The translations under genes and the position numbers were made by a program. From Pycnopodia helianthoides (Eukaryota; Echinodermata; Asteroidea; Forcipulatida; Asteriidae): a stretch of DNA of 64,000 bases. The stretch covers positions 21,330,815-21,394,814 of the forward strand of contig CM063244.1 in the NCBI GenBank assembly GCA_032158295.1, written 5' to 3'. Positions 24,290 through 36,217 of the stretch are shown here, piece by piece. The notes under the pieces are model-generated. The model searched no databases. It was not told the DNA's origin and was given only the letters and a program-made list of their open reading frames with translations. How positions within the stretch are numbered: the stretch's first letter is position 1; each line of letters begins with the position of its first letter.

Positions 24290-27200
24290 TTAAAACCCAA
24301 AATTTAACTCACCATTATCATTAAAGAAACACAGCGCTTTGTTTGCTGTATAACACACCTTAAAGGTTTTAAGACACATTCTTTTGTTTTCAAACAATAG
24401 AAAAGCCCTCAAGTTCCGTTTATAACATTGAATAATGTCAACATCATTAGGACATGTGTGACTGTTAAATATTAGTTTACATCTGATATTCCATATTTGT
24501 CGTAGCATTTTGACAACTACCACACTTTGCACTAATTTAAGTTGATACCCCATAATTCTGTTAAGGTCGGTCAGGTAAAAGTACTTATTTCCCACAAATT
24601 TCCTTAGAAGACATTCAACGAAAATCTAGGCATTAATTGTACACGAGCAGTAAATAAAAAGATGTTGATGGGACTCGTTTTCAGTTTTACATAGAGGACA
24701 TAAAGTAGGAAGAACTCTATGTTTCACTTTGTACCAAAACTGTTTATCTTCAGAATCTAGCAAATAATTTTTAAAACCTCTCTCCCAAATCATGGTCCAA
24801 TTAATATGAGACGCATAGTGAAACACTTCATGCCATTTCTTTTGTGCTTTAGGGGCAATGAATTTATCTAGAACGAGATTAGCATATGTACTTTTAGCAG
24901 TGGTTTTAGAAATGTGTACATTTTCCCCCTTATTGTTTACAACAAACATCCAATTGCAGATGTGGTTTGCAGGACCCTCTCTCGTGTCGCAAACCAATTC
25001 ATGGTCGATTTGGTTGTTTATCCTGCCCAGAATTCTTCCTGCATTAATGTTTAAAATTCCACATTTATCAGTGACTTCTTGGAAGGTGATTAACTTGTTT
25101 TTACGAACCACATCTTTAATTTTTGTAATCCCAACAGATTTAAGCAATGGGCTCTTCATGACTGAATTGTCTTTCGTGGCCTTAATATTTTTCCACAAGG
25201 GCACTTCTTGAGACTCCAGACTGCTAGTATAAGTACAATTAAGTATTCCTCCCGCCGTTTTGAAGGCAAGGATTAACTCAGAATAAAAGGGCGTAGTTCT
25301 AAGTGGTAACTTAACATTACAAAAGACATACCATCCTAAGTGATTATCACCACTTGCTTTGTTAATCCAATATTCAAATAGGTTCCTCCACTTTCCCGTA
25401 CTGGAGACATATCGAACAATCCACTGCATTTTTAGACTCATAAGTTTGCTGGATATATCTATTAGCCAAGTTCCCCCTAGGTGTTTTGGTCCCTGAATCG
25501 TTTTCCTCTTAATAGTTTCAATTTTCCCTTCCCAGAAAAAGTTCCAAATAATGTTGTTCATTCTTTTTATCCATTCTGCAGGACAGGCAATAATGCTTCC
25601 TAAGTAACTAATCCCCGCCCCAACAAAGGTATTAACAATAACGGCCTTCCCTACATAAGATAAATGGCGTTTGGACCACATGTTAAGAACACATTTAATT
25701 TTACTTATTCTGGGGCCCCAGTTGTCTTCAGGAGTTACATCGTTGCCGAAAACGATACCTAAAATTTTCATGTTGTCATTTTCCATTCAAAATTACATGG
25801 CTTGTCGATTCTATTTTTCCATTTTCCTAGCCAAAGACCTTTCGTTTTGGTTACATTGAGCTTAGATCCAGTACCTTTACAATAAATGTTCAGGATGTCT
25901 TGTATGGTGGAAAATTCACCATTGTTGTTGATGATGAGACTAGTGTCATCAGCATGCTGAATTAACTTAATACAGTTACCTTTGTTATTATTATTACAAT
26001 TAGGAACATTGAAACCTTTGATATTATCGTTATTTCTAATCATACTGGCTAAACCTTCAGCGCAGATAGCAAACAAAAGTGGCGATAAAGGACATCCTTG
26101 TCTGATTCCCCTCTCCATGATAAAGGGGGAGCCTATGAAATTATTTAAAATGATCTGCCCTGTCGGTTGGCTATAAAGGACTTTAATCCATTTGATCAAA
26201 TTCACTGGGATGCCATTTTTTTCCCATAATAGCAAACATATAGCCCCAATTAATTCTATCAAAAGCCTTTTCTTGATCTATGTTAACAATAGCAGATTCA
26301 ATCTTTTCCCAATTAGCATAATCAACGATATCCCGAATAATCATAAGATTGTCTTGAATTTTCCTGTTTAAAACACCGCAAGTTTGTTCTTCGCCAATAA
26401 CAAAAGGCATAGCATGCTTTAATTTGTCCGAATAGCTTTAGACAATATTTTGTAATCTACAGACAGGAGACTGATAGGCCTCCAATTTTTAAGCTCGTAT
26501 CTGTTTCCAGAATTTTTGTATATAAGTCTAATAAGAGCCGTTTTCATAAATTTACTTAGACTACCCTTGTTAAGACCATAATTGAAAACTTCTAGAATAT
26601 CAGTCTCGAGAATATCCCAGTATGTTTGGTAAAACTCGACGGTTAACCCATCAATACCTGGAGATTTATTCTTGTTCATTTGAAAAAGAGCATTCTTGAG
26701 ATCAACAGCTGTAATGTTCTCTTCGAGATTACTCATTATATCATCAGGTACTGTTTTCTTTTCAATATTAGATATAATATCCTTCATGCAAGAAGGGGAA
26801 ATATCCTCGGATTTGTACAAGTCGCTATAAAACGAATTAGCATAACTCATCATAGTATCAGGTTGGTCATAGTAGTTCCCTTCGGGAGTGATAAGCTTAT
26901 CGATTTTATTATTTTGAATTTGTTGCTTTTCAAGATGCAAAAAGAATTTGGAGGTCTTTTCCCCTTCATTCTTGAAGGTATTACGGACTCTAACTTTAGC
27001 TTTCTCCCACTCCTCAACTTCATATTCTTTAAGTTGGGCCTCAATGTGCTTTAGGGTCTGGGTATCAATGGGATTTTTGTTAATTGTATTATTATATTGT
27101 TTTTCAAGATCCATATATTTCCGTTTCTTAGTAAAAGACTGTTCTCTACTAAAATCCCGAATAATTTCTTTAATTCTAAATTTACCGTTTCCCACCAGTT

Positions 27201-28053
27201 GAGAAGACAATCATAGTCGGGTTTTTTTACTTTTCCAGAAGGTCCAGAAGGTTCTAATTCTAAATTCACAATCACTGTTCATCAGGTGATCATTGTTACA
27301 TATCCATCTCCCTTGACCATGAGGAGAGTTGATATTGTTTAATCTCATACAAATAACATGATGATCACATAAACCATACGGATTGTTTGAAACATCCCCC
27401 ACAATATTAAGCATATTGGAAGATACAAAGATGTAATCAATTCTACTAGGTTGTTTGGTAACTTTGTGAACATGAGAAAACCCTTCTTGTTCTTGGTGGA
27501 CTGTACGCCAAATATCGATGAGGTCTTTTTCTTGTAAGACATTTTTAAGAATAATTTTACTAGATTCCCTCAGATGAGTGTTGTCAATATTGCAATTGAA
27601 GTCGCCCCCAATGATCCAGTTACTATAACCAATAATGCGATCTGAAAGACCATCAAAAAAATACATTCTTTCTTTGGGTTGATTGGGAGCATACACTGAA
27701 GCAACATTGTATATATTGTTATTCCATTTTAAATCCCCTTTTATCCATCTGCCTTCATTATCAGTCTCAATATTATTAATATCAACACCAGATTTTTCTG
27801 AGGTAAGTATGGCTACTCCCCTCGACTGGCGATTTCCGTGATTGAAATGAATTTTCCCTTTCCATTCATTGCACCAGTATAATTCATCATTATACTCGCT
27901 GTGGGTTTCTTGGAGTAAAACCAAACTAAATTTACGCCTGTAAAGGTAATCGAATAAAACTTGTCTTTTCATTTCATTTCTCAAGCCATTGACATTAATT
28001 GTAGCTACTGATAAAGACGACATTATAAAAAGTATGATAACTATCTCTTTCAT
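24290..28053 (-). pseudogene. LINE ORF2, endonuclease/reverse transcriptase, frameshifted
   Basis: The endonuclease part starts MSSLSVATINVNGLRNEM (28023). It has LLQETH, GGDFNCNID, SRIDYIFVSS and CDHHV, the metal- and phosphate-binding motifs of the apurinic endonuclease fold. The reverse transcriptase shows LKNWRPISLLSVDYKILSKA, NIDQEKAFDRINW, GIRQGCPLSPLLFAI and a catalytic box reading HADDT instead of the usual Y/FADD. A C-terminal CPLCKTENESHQHLFIYC motif follows. Reading frame breaks lie near 27222-27228 and 27190 (a compensating pair), 26420, 26216-26222 and 25779-25782, with an in-frame TAG at 24626-24628. All catalytic aspartates remain. Confidence 0.88.
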
Positions 28054-28130
28054 TGCATAAATCTAGAGAGAAAAAAACTTCAAATGCAAAACGGCATTAC
28101 GTATTTCTACCTCGACCACGTCCTCTGCTG

Positions 28131-29159
28131 CTATTTGGTGGACTTCTGGGAGTTGATTCTTGATTTGTCTCGGACTGTCGTGGTCTTTCGGTTATCTTTT
28201 TGTTCACCTTTTGTGATGCCCTGGACTGCTTCTTTAAAGGATTTCTTCAGCTTGACCTGTCCCGATTTAGATTGGTTGTCTTCTTCACTTCTTGGTGCTG
28301 CTCTTTTGGGGTTGTCTTCTTCTTTCCTCTGTTCAGACCCTCTCATGTTCTCATTCTCTCTATCTCTTGTTTTTCTTGTTGTTGGTTCTTGCAATATTGA
28401 TTGGGATGCTTCATCCTCTGCTGCGCTATCTGTTGCCTCCTCATCTGTTGTATATCTCTCTGCTTCATGTGTGTCGTCTATATCCTCCTCATCATTGTTG
28501 CTTGTGACCTCAATCTGGGTTTCCTCCTCCTCCTCGTGGGTTTGATAGTCATGCCACGCAGCACGGTGTTCGTAGCTACCGCAGACAAAGCATCTCCCCC
28601 TTGCAGGACAGTCTCTGGCCAGATGATCGGTTTGTTGGCATATCTTACAAGTTCTTGGTTGACCTCGATAACGTACAGGCATTGTAAAGCCTGCAACTCT
28701 TACGAAGCTTGGTATCGGCTTCTTCAAGTTCTTGACAAGGCAACTTCTAACTCCCGTTTCAATGTTTTCATTGAAGTCGTGATGCTGATGTCTGATGTTG
28801 GCAACCGTTCCATATTCGGAGAGGACATTGCTTAGCACTTGATCTGACATCTCATAAGGTACCTTGACATAAACCACTGCGGAGTTTTGTACGTTTGCTC
28901 TTTCACATTGGATGAGGTTCTGCTGTAGTATCATACCTCTGGCCGCAATCTGAACACATTGGTCTTCCTTGTCGAGGGTTACATTATACCACTTGTTGTC
29001 TAGTTCGGCGATGCATTTGATTGTTTCTACTGTATCCAGTTCATATTCAATAGCTCTGTACACTTCTTCTGGCGTGACTACATTCTTAAGATGGCGAGTG
29101 TTGAATCGAATTGTATTGGGTCTATTCAAACCCCTGGTTCCTGCTGGTCGAGCATACAT
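28131..29159 (-). CDS. LINE ORF1, CCHC zinc-knuckle RNA-binding protein (342 aa)
   Basis: An intact reading frame. Residues 96-170 resemble the RNA-binding domain of Tx1-type ORF1p (VVYVKVPYEMSDQVLSNVL, then LKKPIPSFVRVAGF). A CX2CX4HX4C knuckle (C171, C174, H179, C184) and a CX2CX4HX4H variant (C190, C193, H198, H203) follow. The tail from residue 209 is acidic, then basic and charged. It is expected to coat the element RNA as a chaperone during retrotransposition. The ATG at 29159 is the first in frame after the putative 5' UTR. The family assignment is from motif memory and the clade is less certain than the class. Confidence 0.88.
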   Translation of the reverse strand: MYARPAGTRGLNRPNTIRFNTRHLKNVVTPEEVYRAIEYELDTVETIKCIAELDNKWYNVTLDKEDQCVQIAARGMILQQNLIQCERANVQNSAVVYVKVPYEMSDQVLSNVLSEYGTVANIRHQHHDFNENIETGVRSCLVKNLKKPIPSFVRVAGFTMPVRYRGQPRTCKICQQTDHLARDCPARGRCFVCGSYEHRAAWHDYQTHEEEEETQIEVTSNNDEEDIDDTHEAERYTTDEEATDSAAEDEASQSILQEPTTRKTRDRENENMRGSEQRKEEDNPKRAAPRSEEDNQSKSGQVKLKKSFKEAVQGITKGEQKDNRKTTTVRDKSRINSQKSTK

Positions 29160-29405
29160 AATGGGGTGGGTTTAAGATGGCGTACCCCTGACCAAGGGAG
29201 CCAATCTTGGTAGATAGAAAACCACCCAAAATGCGAATTTTGTTGGCCAAAGTATTCTCAAAAAGATCTCAGAAGATGACTAAAACTTGATCTTACTGTA
29301 TCTTACCGAAGAAGAAGAAGAAACTTTACCTGATACGCTGAAAATACGCTGAAATCTCAAAATAAACGGGAGCGATGTCAAAGCACGTCTTGCGCCCTCA
29401 ACGCT

Positions 29406-29970
29406 TATTTATTTATATATATTCATTATTTATAAATAACCATTATTTATATATAACCATTATTTATAAATAAGCATTACTTACAAATAACCATTATTTA
29501 TATATATTCATTATTTATAAATAACCATTATTTATACGTAACCATTATTTATATAAATGTAACCATTATTTATATATAACCACTATTTACAAATAACCAT
29601 TATCTATATATAACCATTATTTATAAATAACCATTCCATAACCATTATTTATATAATTATAACCACTATTTATAAATAACCATTATTTATATATAACCAT
29701 TATTTATAAATAAGCATTACTTACAAATAACCATTATTTATATATAACCATTATTTATAAATAACTATTATATAGTTAACCATTATTTATAATTAACCAT
29801 TATTTTTATATAATCATTATTAATATGTAACCACTATTTTATAATTATAACCATTATTTATAAATAACCATTATTTACAAATAAACATGATTTATATATA
29901 ACCATTATTTACAAAAAACCATTATGTATATATATAACCATTATTTATAAATAACTATTAATAACTATAA
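29406..29970 (+). repeat. AT-rich minisatellite, right block
   Basis: Same units as 23430-23937 (AACCATTATTTATAAAT, TATATAACC). Occasional variants include AAGCATTACTTAC. The two blocks were one array before the LINE insertion. Confidence 0.93.
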
Positions 29971-30632
29971 CAATAACTTTGCAATGGAGTAGGCCTAGTC
30001 GTTGCCATTCACCTAGGATTTTTATCCTTTTTTGTAAAGTTGTATTACAAGTGTCACTGCACATTTTGCCGCCAACCTTGTAATTTTGGACGCAGCAACT
30101 TTTGTTGTGTGTGGAACCTCCCCTGGTACGAACAACTGTGGCATAAATCGGCCGTTTTGGAACCGGTACCGAAATTACATGTGCAGAGTTTGCAAGGTGC
30201 CGGTAGTGTCACATGGAATTCTGGTGCCCCCCCCCCACCCTGCGCACAACGGTCCGGGGGACATAATCCCCTAGGGGAATGTTTCCCCTGGCTAGGGTTT
30301 TCTGTCCGCCAGGCACTCAGTCACTACAGGCCCTCTGGCTTCTAGTTTGTGGACTGCATACTTATTTCATTTTATGTCTTGTAAAACTGGATTCATTAAT
30401 ACTTCTTGAATTCGTTTTCTTAGTTATGCATTGTTTAAAATATTTTATGAAGGATGTAATTAAATGTAAGTTTTAAATTGATTTGGAAAGAGGAGTATTG
30501 TAACTGTCCATTTAGAAAATAAAAAATACTTGGACATTTCAAAAAGCTTGATGTCAGCTGTTTCTATTGACTTGTGATGCGTTTGAATATCATTCATTAT
30601 TTTTTTTATTGCAAATGTAGTTCAATTATTTG

Positions 30633-31003
30633 TTAAAAAAAAAACTTGTAAAATCTACTTTTTATCACAAATTTACGTAAAACTTACACAGTCTAATGAA
30701 GATGATGGTCGAAAACATCCCTTGAAATATTTCGGTCTGAAATGCCATATTTGATGAGAAATGAATAAACTAATTTTCCGATTGGAGTTTATCGCTCAGT
30801 GAGCGTTTTATTCATTTGTTGAATCTATATGATTTCATGCAAATGTGTAATCGGTTTTTCACTATTTTCTCGTGACCCAGATGGCCGATCGATCTCAAAC
30901 TTCTACAGGTTTGTCAGTGTATGTATATGGTGGATTACATAAAGTGCTTACACTGCCAGCGACTGTTTTGTTAGCAAAAAACAACTCTGTAATGTTCCTT
31001 TAA
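30633..31003 (+). mobile_element. MITE family C, copy 2 (left end truncated)
   Basis: It has lost the TTAAAGGAACATTACAG end, starts in an A run, and is then collinear with 14442-14834. Centre CGCTCAGTGAGCG, right end CTCTGTAATGTTCCTTTAA. Confidence 0.85.
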
Positions 31004-32335
31004 AACAAATTCCAAATAATATGTTGCTCAAGGATTCTGGTATGAGTTCCAGCGAGCTCTCAGAATAAAACGAGTCAACGACTTTACCAATAGTGTACTT
31101 TAATTTGTTCTTCAAAATTATTCCCGAGGGACAGCCGGTGTAGTCTTGGTTCCAAGATCATTGGTGTTTGCACAAGGTACACACAATCAGTACCAACGTT
31201 CGGGTGTATACACTGTGCACGTTTGTAATGAATAAACATAGAGGGCGCTTTGTAATTTTGTTCCCTGGATCTCACCAAGGTCTTGGACATTTGCAACGAC
31301 GGGTCTTAACTTTTTCTTTGTTTTTCTGGAAATCTCCCCGACTTTTCGGGGGAGCCAATCAGTGATCTTGTTTTACTTTGGTTATGAATAATTCATCAAT
31401 GTTGAGCTCTGTGCTATGTACTGTATATGTAGTACAAGTTCAATAAAGCTAGCTGCACTGGACATGCGACGATTATATAACACTGTGCAATGGAGATATT
31501 GCGAGCGTGAACTTTCGGCCCAGGCAGGTCGTGCTGCCTGCCGATGATAATCGACTCGGCAGTGCGGCGATCATGCTGACGTTAAAATGGCCACTTCCAG
31601 TGTGCGGTCGTGCTTATTATGCGGTACACAATTAATTACCTGTAAGTATGTCTCTCAATTGCTCTTCGAAAACTAATCCATCAATCAGTGAATGTAGCTG
31701 ATGAAATTTCACTTATTACAAAACTGGACATAGACCAACTGAAATCAAACTAAAGTACATGTAGCAACATTTGCCAACGCCAAGTTCTAAAAGTTAAGTC
31801 GCATCGACAAACCAGCGAAGAAGTCCAGACGAGGTATATGGCGACTGTGACAACCCCAGATTCTTCACTAACAAAATTTACATTTAACTTGTCAAATCAT
31901 TATGCAAAAGATTGTCCTTAGCTTCACAAGAAAGCTTACCGATTGTGTAGGTTCCAAAACTGGTTGAAAAGGAGAATTGGATTGGACACAAATTTACTGG
32001 ATATAATCAGAATCGTTAAGAACTTGATAGACCACAAGCCCAGAACTTTTATGTCACTTGAGGGCGCTATACCAAATCAACAGAGCTCAACTATTACGAG
32101 TAAATTGAAAATTAGGCAAAAATTCGGAAATTAAAATCATAAATCGAAAGTCCAGCATTTCTATCGAATTCGGGCCAATTATTAAGGTTAATAATAATTA
32201 TGAAATTGCTGTACATTTTCCATGCTCTTTGTTGCGTATTACCTGCTAGACACGTGAACAGTCCTGTGATTGATCTGTCTGAAGACGAGCAGAGTATACT
32301 GTTCGAAACGTCGAGACCAAAACCGGCTCTTCTCA

Positions 32336-32580
32336 GAGCCAACACCCGGTACAACTCTGTAAACATCCGGGTCAAAATTGACTCGCATCCGGGTCTCGTG
32401 GGGCCTAACCCATTTCTGGGTCATAGTGACCGTCACCCAGAAATGGGTCAGACAGACGCAGAGAACCCGAGTTGAAACCACTTTATTCCGGGTCGGCCTG
32501 AACCAGTATAGTGGGTCGGGCCTATTTGGGACCCGGAATACGGGTAAATTCTGACCTGGTAAAATGTTGTTAGAGTGTAT
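32336..32580. repeat. ACCCGG/TAGAGTG inverted-repeat element, copy 1
   Basis: It contains CATCCGGGTCAAAATTGAC, CCCATTTCTGGGTCATAGTG with its complement shortly after, and an end GTTAGAGTGTA. Shared blocks (GGGTCA, CGCAGA, GGGTAAATTCTGACC) link it to 37098-37232 and 49136-49419. Confidence 0.65.
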
Positions 32581-35248
32581 AAGTCTTAACAAAACTATTG
32601 CTTCTGTTGATTCATCAATTTCATCGACGATGTTTATGAGTAATTCTTGTCCGAAATTGGCTTCTTGTTCGATGGCAAGCAATACTTTCTCTTCATTAAT
32701 TAAAACTAAATTGAATAATAATGTGAACATGGTTTTAACCTCATACACATATATTTTTTTACATGATGCTTACGGTCTCAGCAGAGACAGTAATTTTTCT
32801 TTCTGTCACTTCTGTATAAGGAGACTTGAATTTTCTCTGCCCACCATCCTGAAACAAACCGACGGAAAACTGCACGTGTTGAGACCTCATTATATATACC
32901 ACGACGGTTCTTTTTGTCTTTCATTATTCTATTTTACTAGTTCCCTTTTTTCACTCAGTGAAAAAAAAAAATCAACCAACACAAGGTCTAAAGGTAACTT
33001 GGGGTGGGAGCTACAAGGAAAATAAAGAACGTTTAGGCTACAGAGAAACGGTTCAATTCTTGAACTTGGATAGATTGAAATAAAATGGCGGGAGATTTCC
33101 AACTGATTCAATCCTGAGTGGGTAAGTTTTCAGTCTTTACCTGATTGCGTGTTTTTTTCTCCAGGAACACTTCTCTGGGATTTTCCTCCCACATCTAAAA
33201 CTGAAACTTTCTTCCTTGTCTTCTCGTCATGCATGGGGTTCTTGGCTACTCTTATAGTGATTACGTTGGCTTTTTCTCAAAGTCAATGGCTTCACGATCG
33301 GAATTACGAAATGAAATGAAAGTGCAGTTTAAACGGTTCTGACGAATTTACAACGACCCTATTTCATCCTCATTCCACATGGTTACCGTTTGGAAATCGA
33401 TTTTGTCAAACATTCACGTTGTTGTTACAAATGATTGGTGGTAAAAGGTGTGACCACCAAAACTCACTTTCTGCGATGTAGGAACAGGGCTTCCTGGGTT
33501 GACTTTACAAACAGACACTATGGCCAAATAGTAATTTAAAAAACATGTCTAGCGTCCCAGCCCGCTTCCTTTTTAGAGGCTGCCTCCTTTTCCTCCTTTT
33601 TACGAGGAAAAAGGGATAAATTTTAATGATCTCTGACCCCCAATTTGTTTATTATATAAATAAGATCGTACTTTTAGACTTTAGCACACCCAAAAAACAT
33701 ACCGAAAAAGCAGGCAACCATCTTGAAAAATAGCCCGGCCGGTTGTCTTGAAAAATGTGTCGGCAGCCATTAAAAAAAACAAAACAACAACAACAACAGG
33801 CTCTCCTCCTTCCTTTTTTTCAAAAAGGCAGGACGCTAAACATGTTTAAAAAAATATTTTGCCTAATTACATTTCAACAGAATGACAATATTCACATTTA
33901 CAACCATGCATTGTGTTCTGTCCAACTGATTTTAATTGCAAACTCTGGTATTACACTTTTCAATTCGATATAAAGAATTTCACCGTTTTATCTTGTATAT
34001 CTGAGGAGTGGCATATAGCAACTTATGCTATAGCTGTTTTGGAAACAAAGCTTCTGGCAGCTTCCAACGACAAACTTTTACGCGTCTTTCCCCATTTACG
34101 TTTTGGTGACAAGCAGTTATCTATAAAATATTTTGCTCAAGCAGATTGGCCAAGTTTTTGAAGCATTTCTCGTCCCGTTCTCTGATGAATTTTTCCCCCA
34201 AATAAATATGTATTCTTTTTCCAGTTCTCGAGCCTTTTTTGGCTTTCAACGGTATTAGTTTCGGCAAGTTTTTTTGACACATTTTTTAATAGTAAAAACA
34301 GGTTTTTGTCGATATTTGTTAAAAGATTTATTTGTCTAGATTTATTCTTTTTTTTGCAGTTATTGATAACATTAAACCAAACCTAGGACGACTTTTCGAG
34401 AAACAAATAACACGATCAGTTCTGAAGTATAGAGGGCTAGCTATTTTTTGTTTTCCATCAAAAATATAGTATGAGATTATAAAGAACGCAAAATCAAATG
34501 TAGTCTTTCAGGCGAGTCTCAAAATTGTTATATGTTTCTGTACATAATCATTTGAACAGTTTATTGCTAACTTATCTTATACATACAGTTTATTTGGAAT
34601 AAAATTTTCCACCAAACACACAAAAAAGAATTTCATATTAACTACGAGTCGACCTAACACAAACATTTAGATATTAAGTGTATTTTAATGACACGTTACA
34701 GAATAATACAAAAACGGCAAGGACATTCAAAATTTCCTTTAATGTGTTCAATTTCTTTTTGTGTGGTTTTCCCTTTTTTTTATCGGCTTGTCACGGACAT
34801 CATACGTCCAAAACCGAGTTCGACCTTTCTCCCAACTTAATTAATAGGTCAGACGGGCCCATAACTTAGGACAAGTCTTGATCCTTGTCTGAAGGACGAC
34901 CCTACCGCGGACCACCCTTACCACCTAACCACCCCATGTTGGGTTAATTTTGCGGCAGTGGTTAATTTTACCTCTTTTGCAATTGCAGCAAACAAACACG
35001 CGCTGTGCTGTAGTAGTGGAGTATGAAACATGTTGCAGTCATGAAGCTGGAAATGTTTAGATTTCAGGAGCTGAAATCTCGGTCCAGAACTTCAGCTGCC
35101 ACTTTTTTTTTTAATGAACGCTACAATTGTTCTGCTTTCAAATTGCTATTTAAAACAAATAGTTCTAAATCAACACACACGTTTGTATAATCATAATATG
35201 TACATTGTCAGTGCACTTGTGATTCACACGAAACATCAACGGAGCTTG

Positions 35249-36217
35249 TCACATGTCATCAAAGGTGACAATCTTAGCAGGCGAAGGTGGATATTTACGA
35301 ACAAGTGGATCGGTGCTACTGCAATTAGCAGTAGAGTCAAAAAGCGGACTGACGGGCTCGTCCTGTGTGTGACGTGGTTCCTTCCGATGTCTTGCTTTAC
35401 TGTTCTTATTTTTGGCTGCAACTGGAGGATTGGGAACCGTCAGGGTGTAGAATCCAGCTTCTACATCCATGTTTTCAGGTGATGAAGCGGGTCGTTTTTC
35501 TCGCAGAGATGGCAACAGGGGTAAACTCTGCCCGGGGGCTGTCTCGTGCATGTCCGGTATATCGAGGTGCCTCCCGAGGGGTTTCCTTGGGCGATGGGCC
35601 GGGGACATGCTCCCCCGATCCCGCCGTGAGGTGTACCTGACAATAGTCTGCACCAATACCTGAGGGTGGTAACCAGGTTTCTCGATGTAGATGACGAAGA
35701 GGCGATAGAACTGGAGCAGCATGACCAGCATGTTCTTGCAGGTGAAGAAGATCATCATCTGGTTGATGGCCTGCATCTCGATCAGGATGTAGAGCCTCAT
35801 GGCAAGGTAGGGACCATCTTGCATTATGATGGTGGTCATCAAGCCCCAGACCTCCGTCTCGCAGCACATCAAGGTCACCTTTGGCTTGTCGTTGTCGTCT
35901 ATCCCAGCCATTCGAGGCTTCCTAGCTTTGGTGGCCGTCAGCCCCAGTGTGAATTGAAGAAGACTCCACGTCCAGATGGTCAGTATCCAGTACACCATGA
36001 CATAATCACAGCGGACCTCTTCCATTTTCAGGCCCTCTGTGGAAAATTCCAGTATGTCCGCTGCGATGCCGATATACACCAGGAGAAGCTGAGACAACTG
36101 ATCTCGAGAGAGGGAGCCCTTTGGGAGAAGCCATCTGCCTACGATAAGAACGAAGAGCAGAGTCTGCTGAAGGGCCAGAGACCAGTGATGAGATGGCAAA
36201 TACAGTGGTATCACAAT
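35249..36217 (-). CDS. TMEM26: TMEM26 exon 3 (residues 147-468 and stop)
   Basis: The acceptor TTTGCTTAG is followed by ATTGTGATACC (IVIPLYL), phase 0. One exon carries TM4-TM8 and the whole cytoplasmic-type tail, ending KIVTFDDM and TGA at 35249-35251. The tail includes SRRDRGSMSPAHRPRK and other Arg/Ser/Pro stretches without recognised domains. Confidence 0.93.
   Translation of the reverse strand: MVIPLYLPSHHWSLALQQTLLFVLIVGRWLLPKGSLSRDQLSQLLLVYIGIAADILEFSTEGLKMEEVRCDYVMVYWILTIWTWSLLQFTLGLTATKARKPRMAGIDDNDKPKVTLMCCETEVWGLMTTIIMQDGPYLAMRLYILIEMQAINQMMIFFTCKNMLVMLLQFYRLFVIYIEKPGYHPQVLVQTIVRYTSRRDRGSMSPAHRPRKPLGRHLDIPDMHETAPGQSLPLLPSLREKRPASSPENMDVEAGFYTLTVPNPPVAAKNKNSKARHRKEPRHTQDEPVSPLFDSTANCSSTDPLVRKYPPSPAKIVTFDDM

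Larger units (their letters stand above)
23938..29405 (-). mobile_element. Tx1/L1-type non-LTR retrotransposon (LINE), near full length
   Basis: Read on the minus strand it has a 5' UTR (about 29160-29405), ORF1 with zinc knuckles, a 77-bp gap, ORF2 with apurinic-type endonuclease, reverse transcriptase and C-terminal Cys motif, a 3' UTR with AATAAA (23970-23975), a terminal hairpin (GAAGCTTTATAGCTTC) and a tail of seven A ending at 23938. The ORF1 type (YRGQPRTCKICQQTDHLARDC) is that of Tx1-group L1 elements. Both flanks are the same AT-rich minisatellite, so the boundaries are visible to within a few bases. No target-site duplication can be read out because the flanks are repetitive. Confidence 0.9.
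29971..35248. other. Intergenic region between the LINE-bearing satellite and TMEM26
   Basis: No exon was recognised. Contents include a CCCC/GGGG-rich hairpin region near 30228-30300, MITE family C copy 2 (30633-31003), the ACCCGG element (32336-32580), and AT-rich sequence up to the TMEM26 stop at 35249. The TMEM26 3' UTR must begin at 35248 and run leftwards. AATAAA on the minus strand near 34590 is one possible poly(A) signal. Confidence 0.5.

Noticed and set aside
28084..28835. Plus-strand Ser/Leu-rich reading frames
   Set aside because: They are antisense shadows of LINE ORF1. The Ser runs come from complementing its acidic/charged codons.
30040..30345. Cys-containing 101-codon frame (FCRQPCNFGRSNFCC)
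   Set aside because: No recognised domain, no splice context, and it runs into a C-rich/G-rich hairpin. Too weak to call a gene.
32239..32748. 169-codon minus-strand reading frame
   Set aside because: Much of it overlaps the ACCCGG repeat element and no protein family is recognisable.
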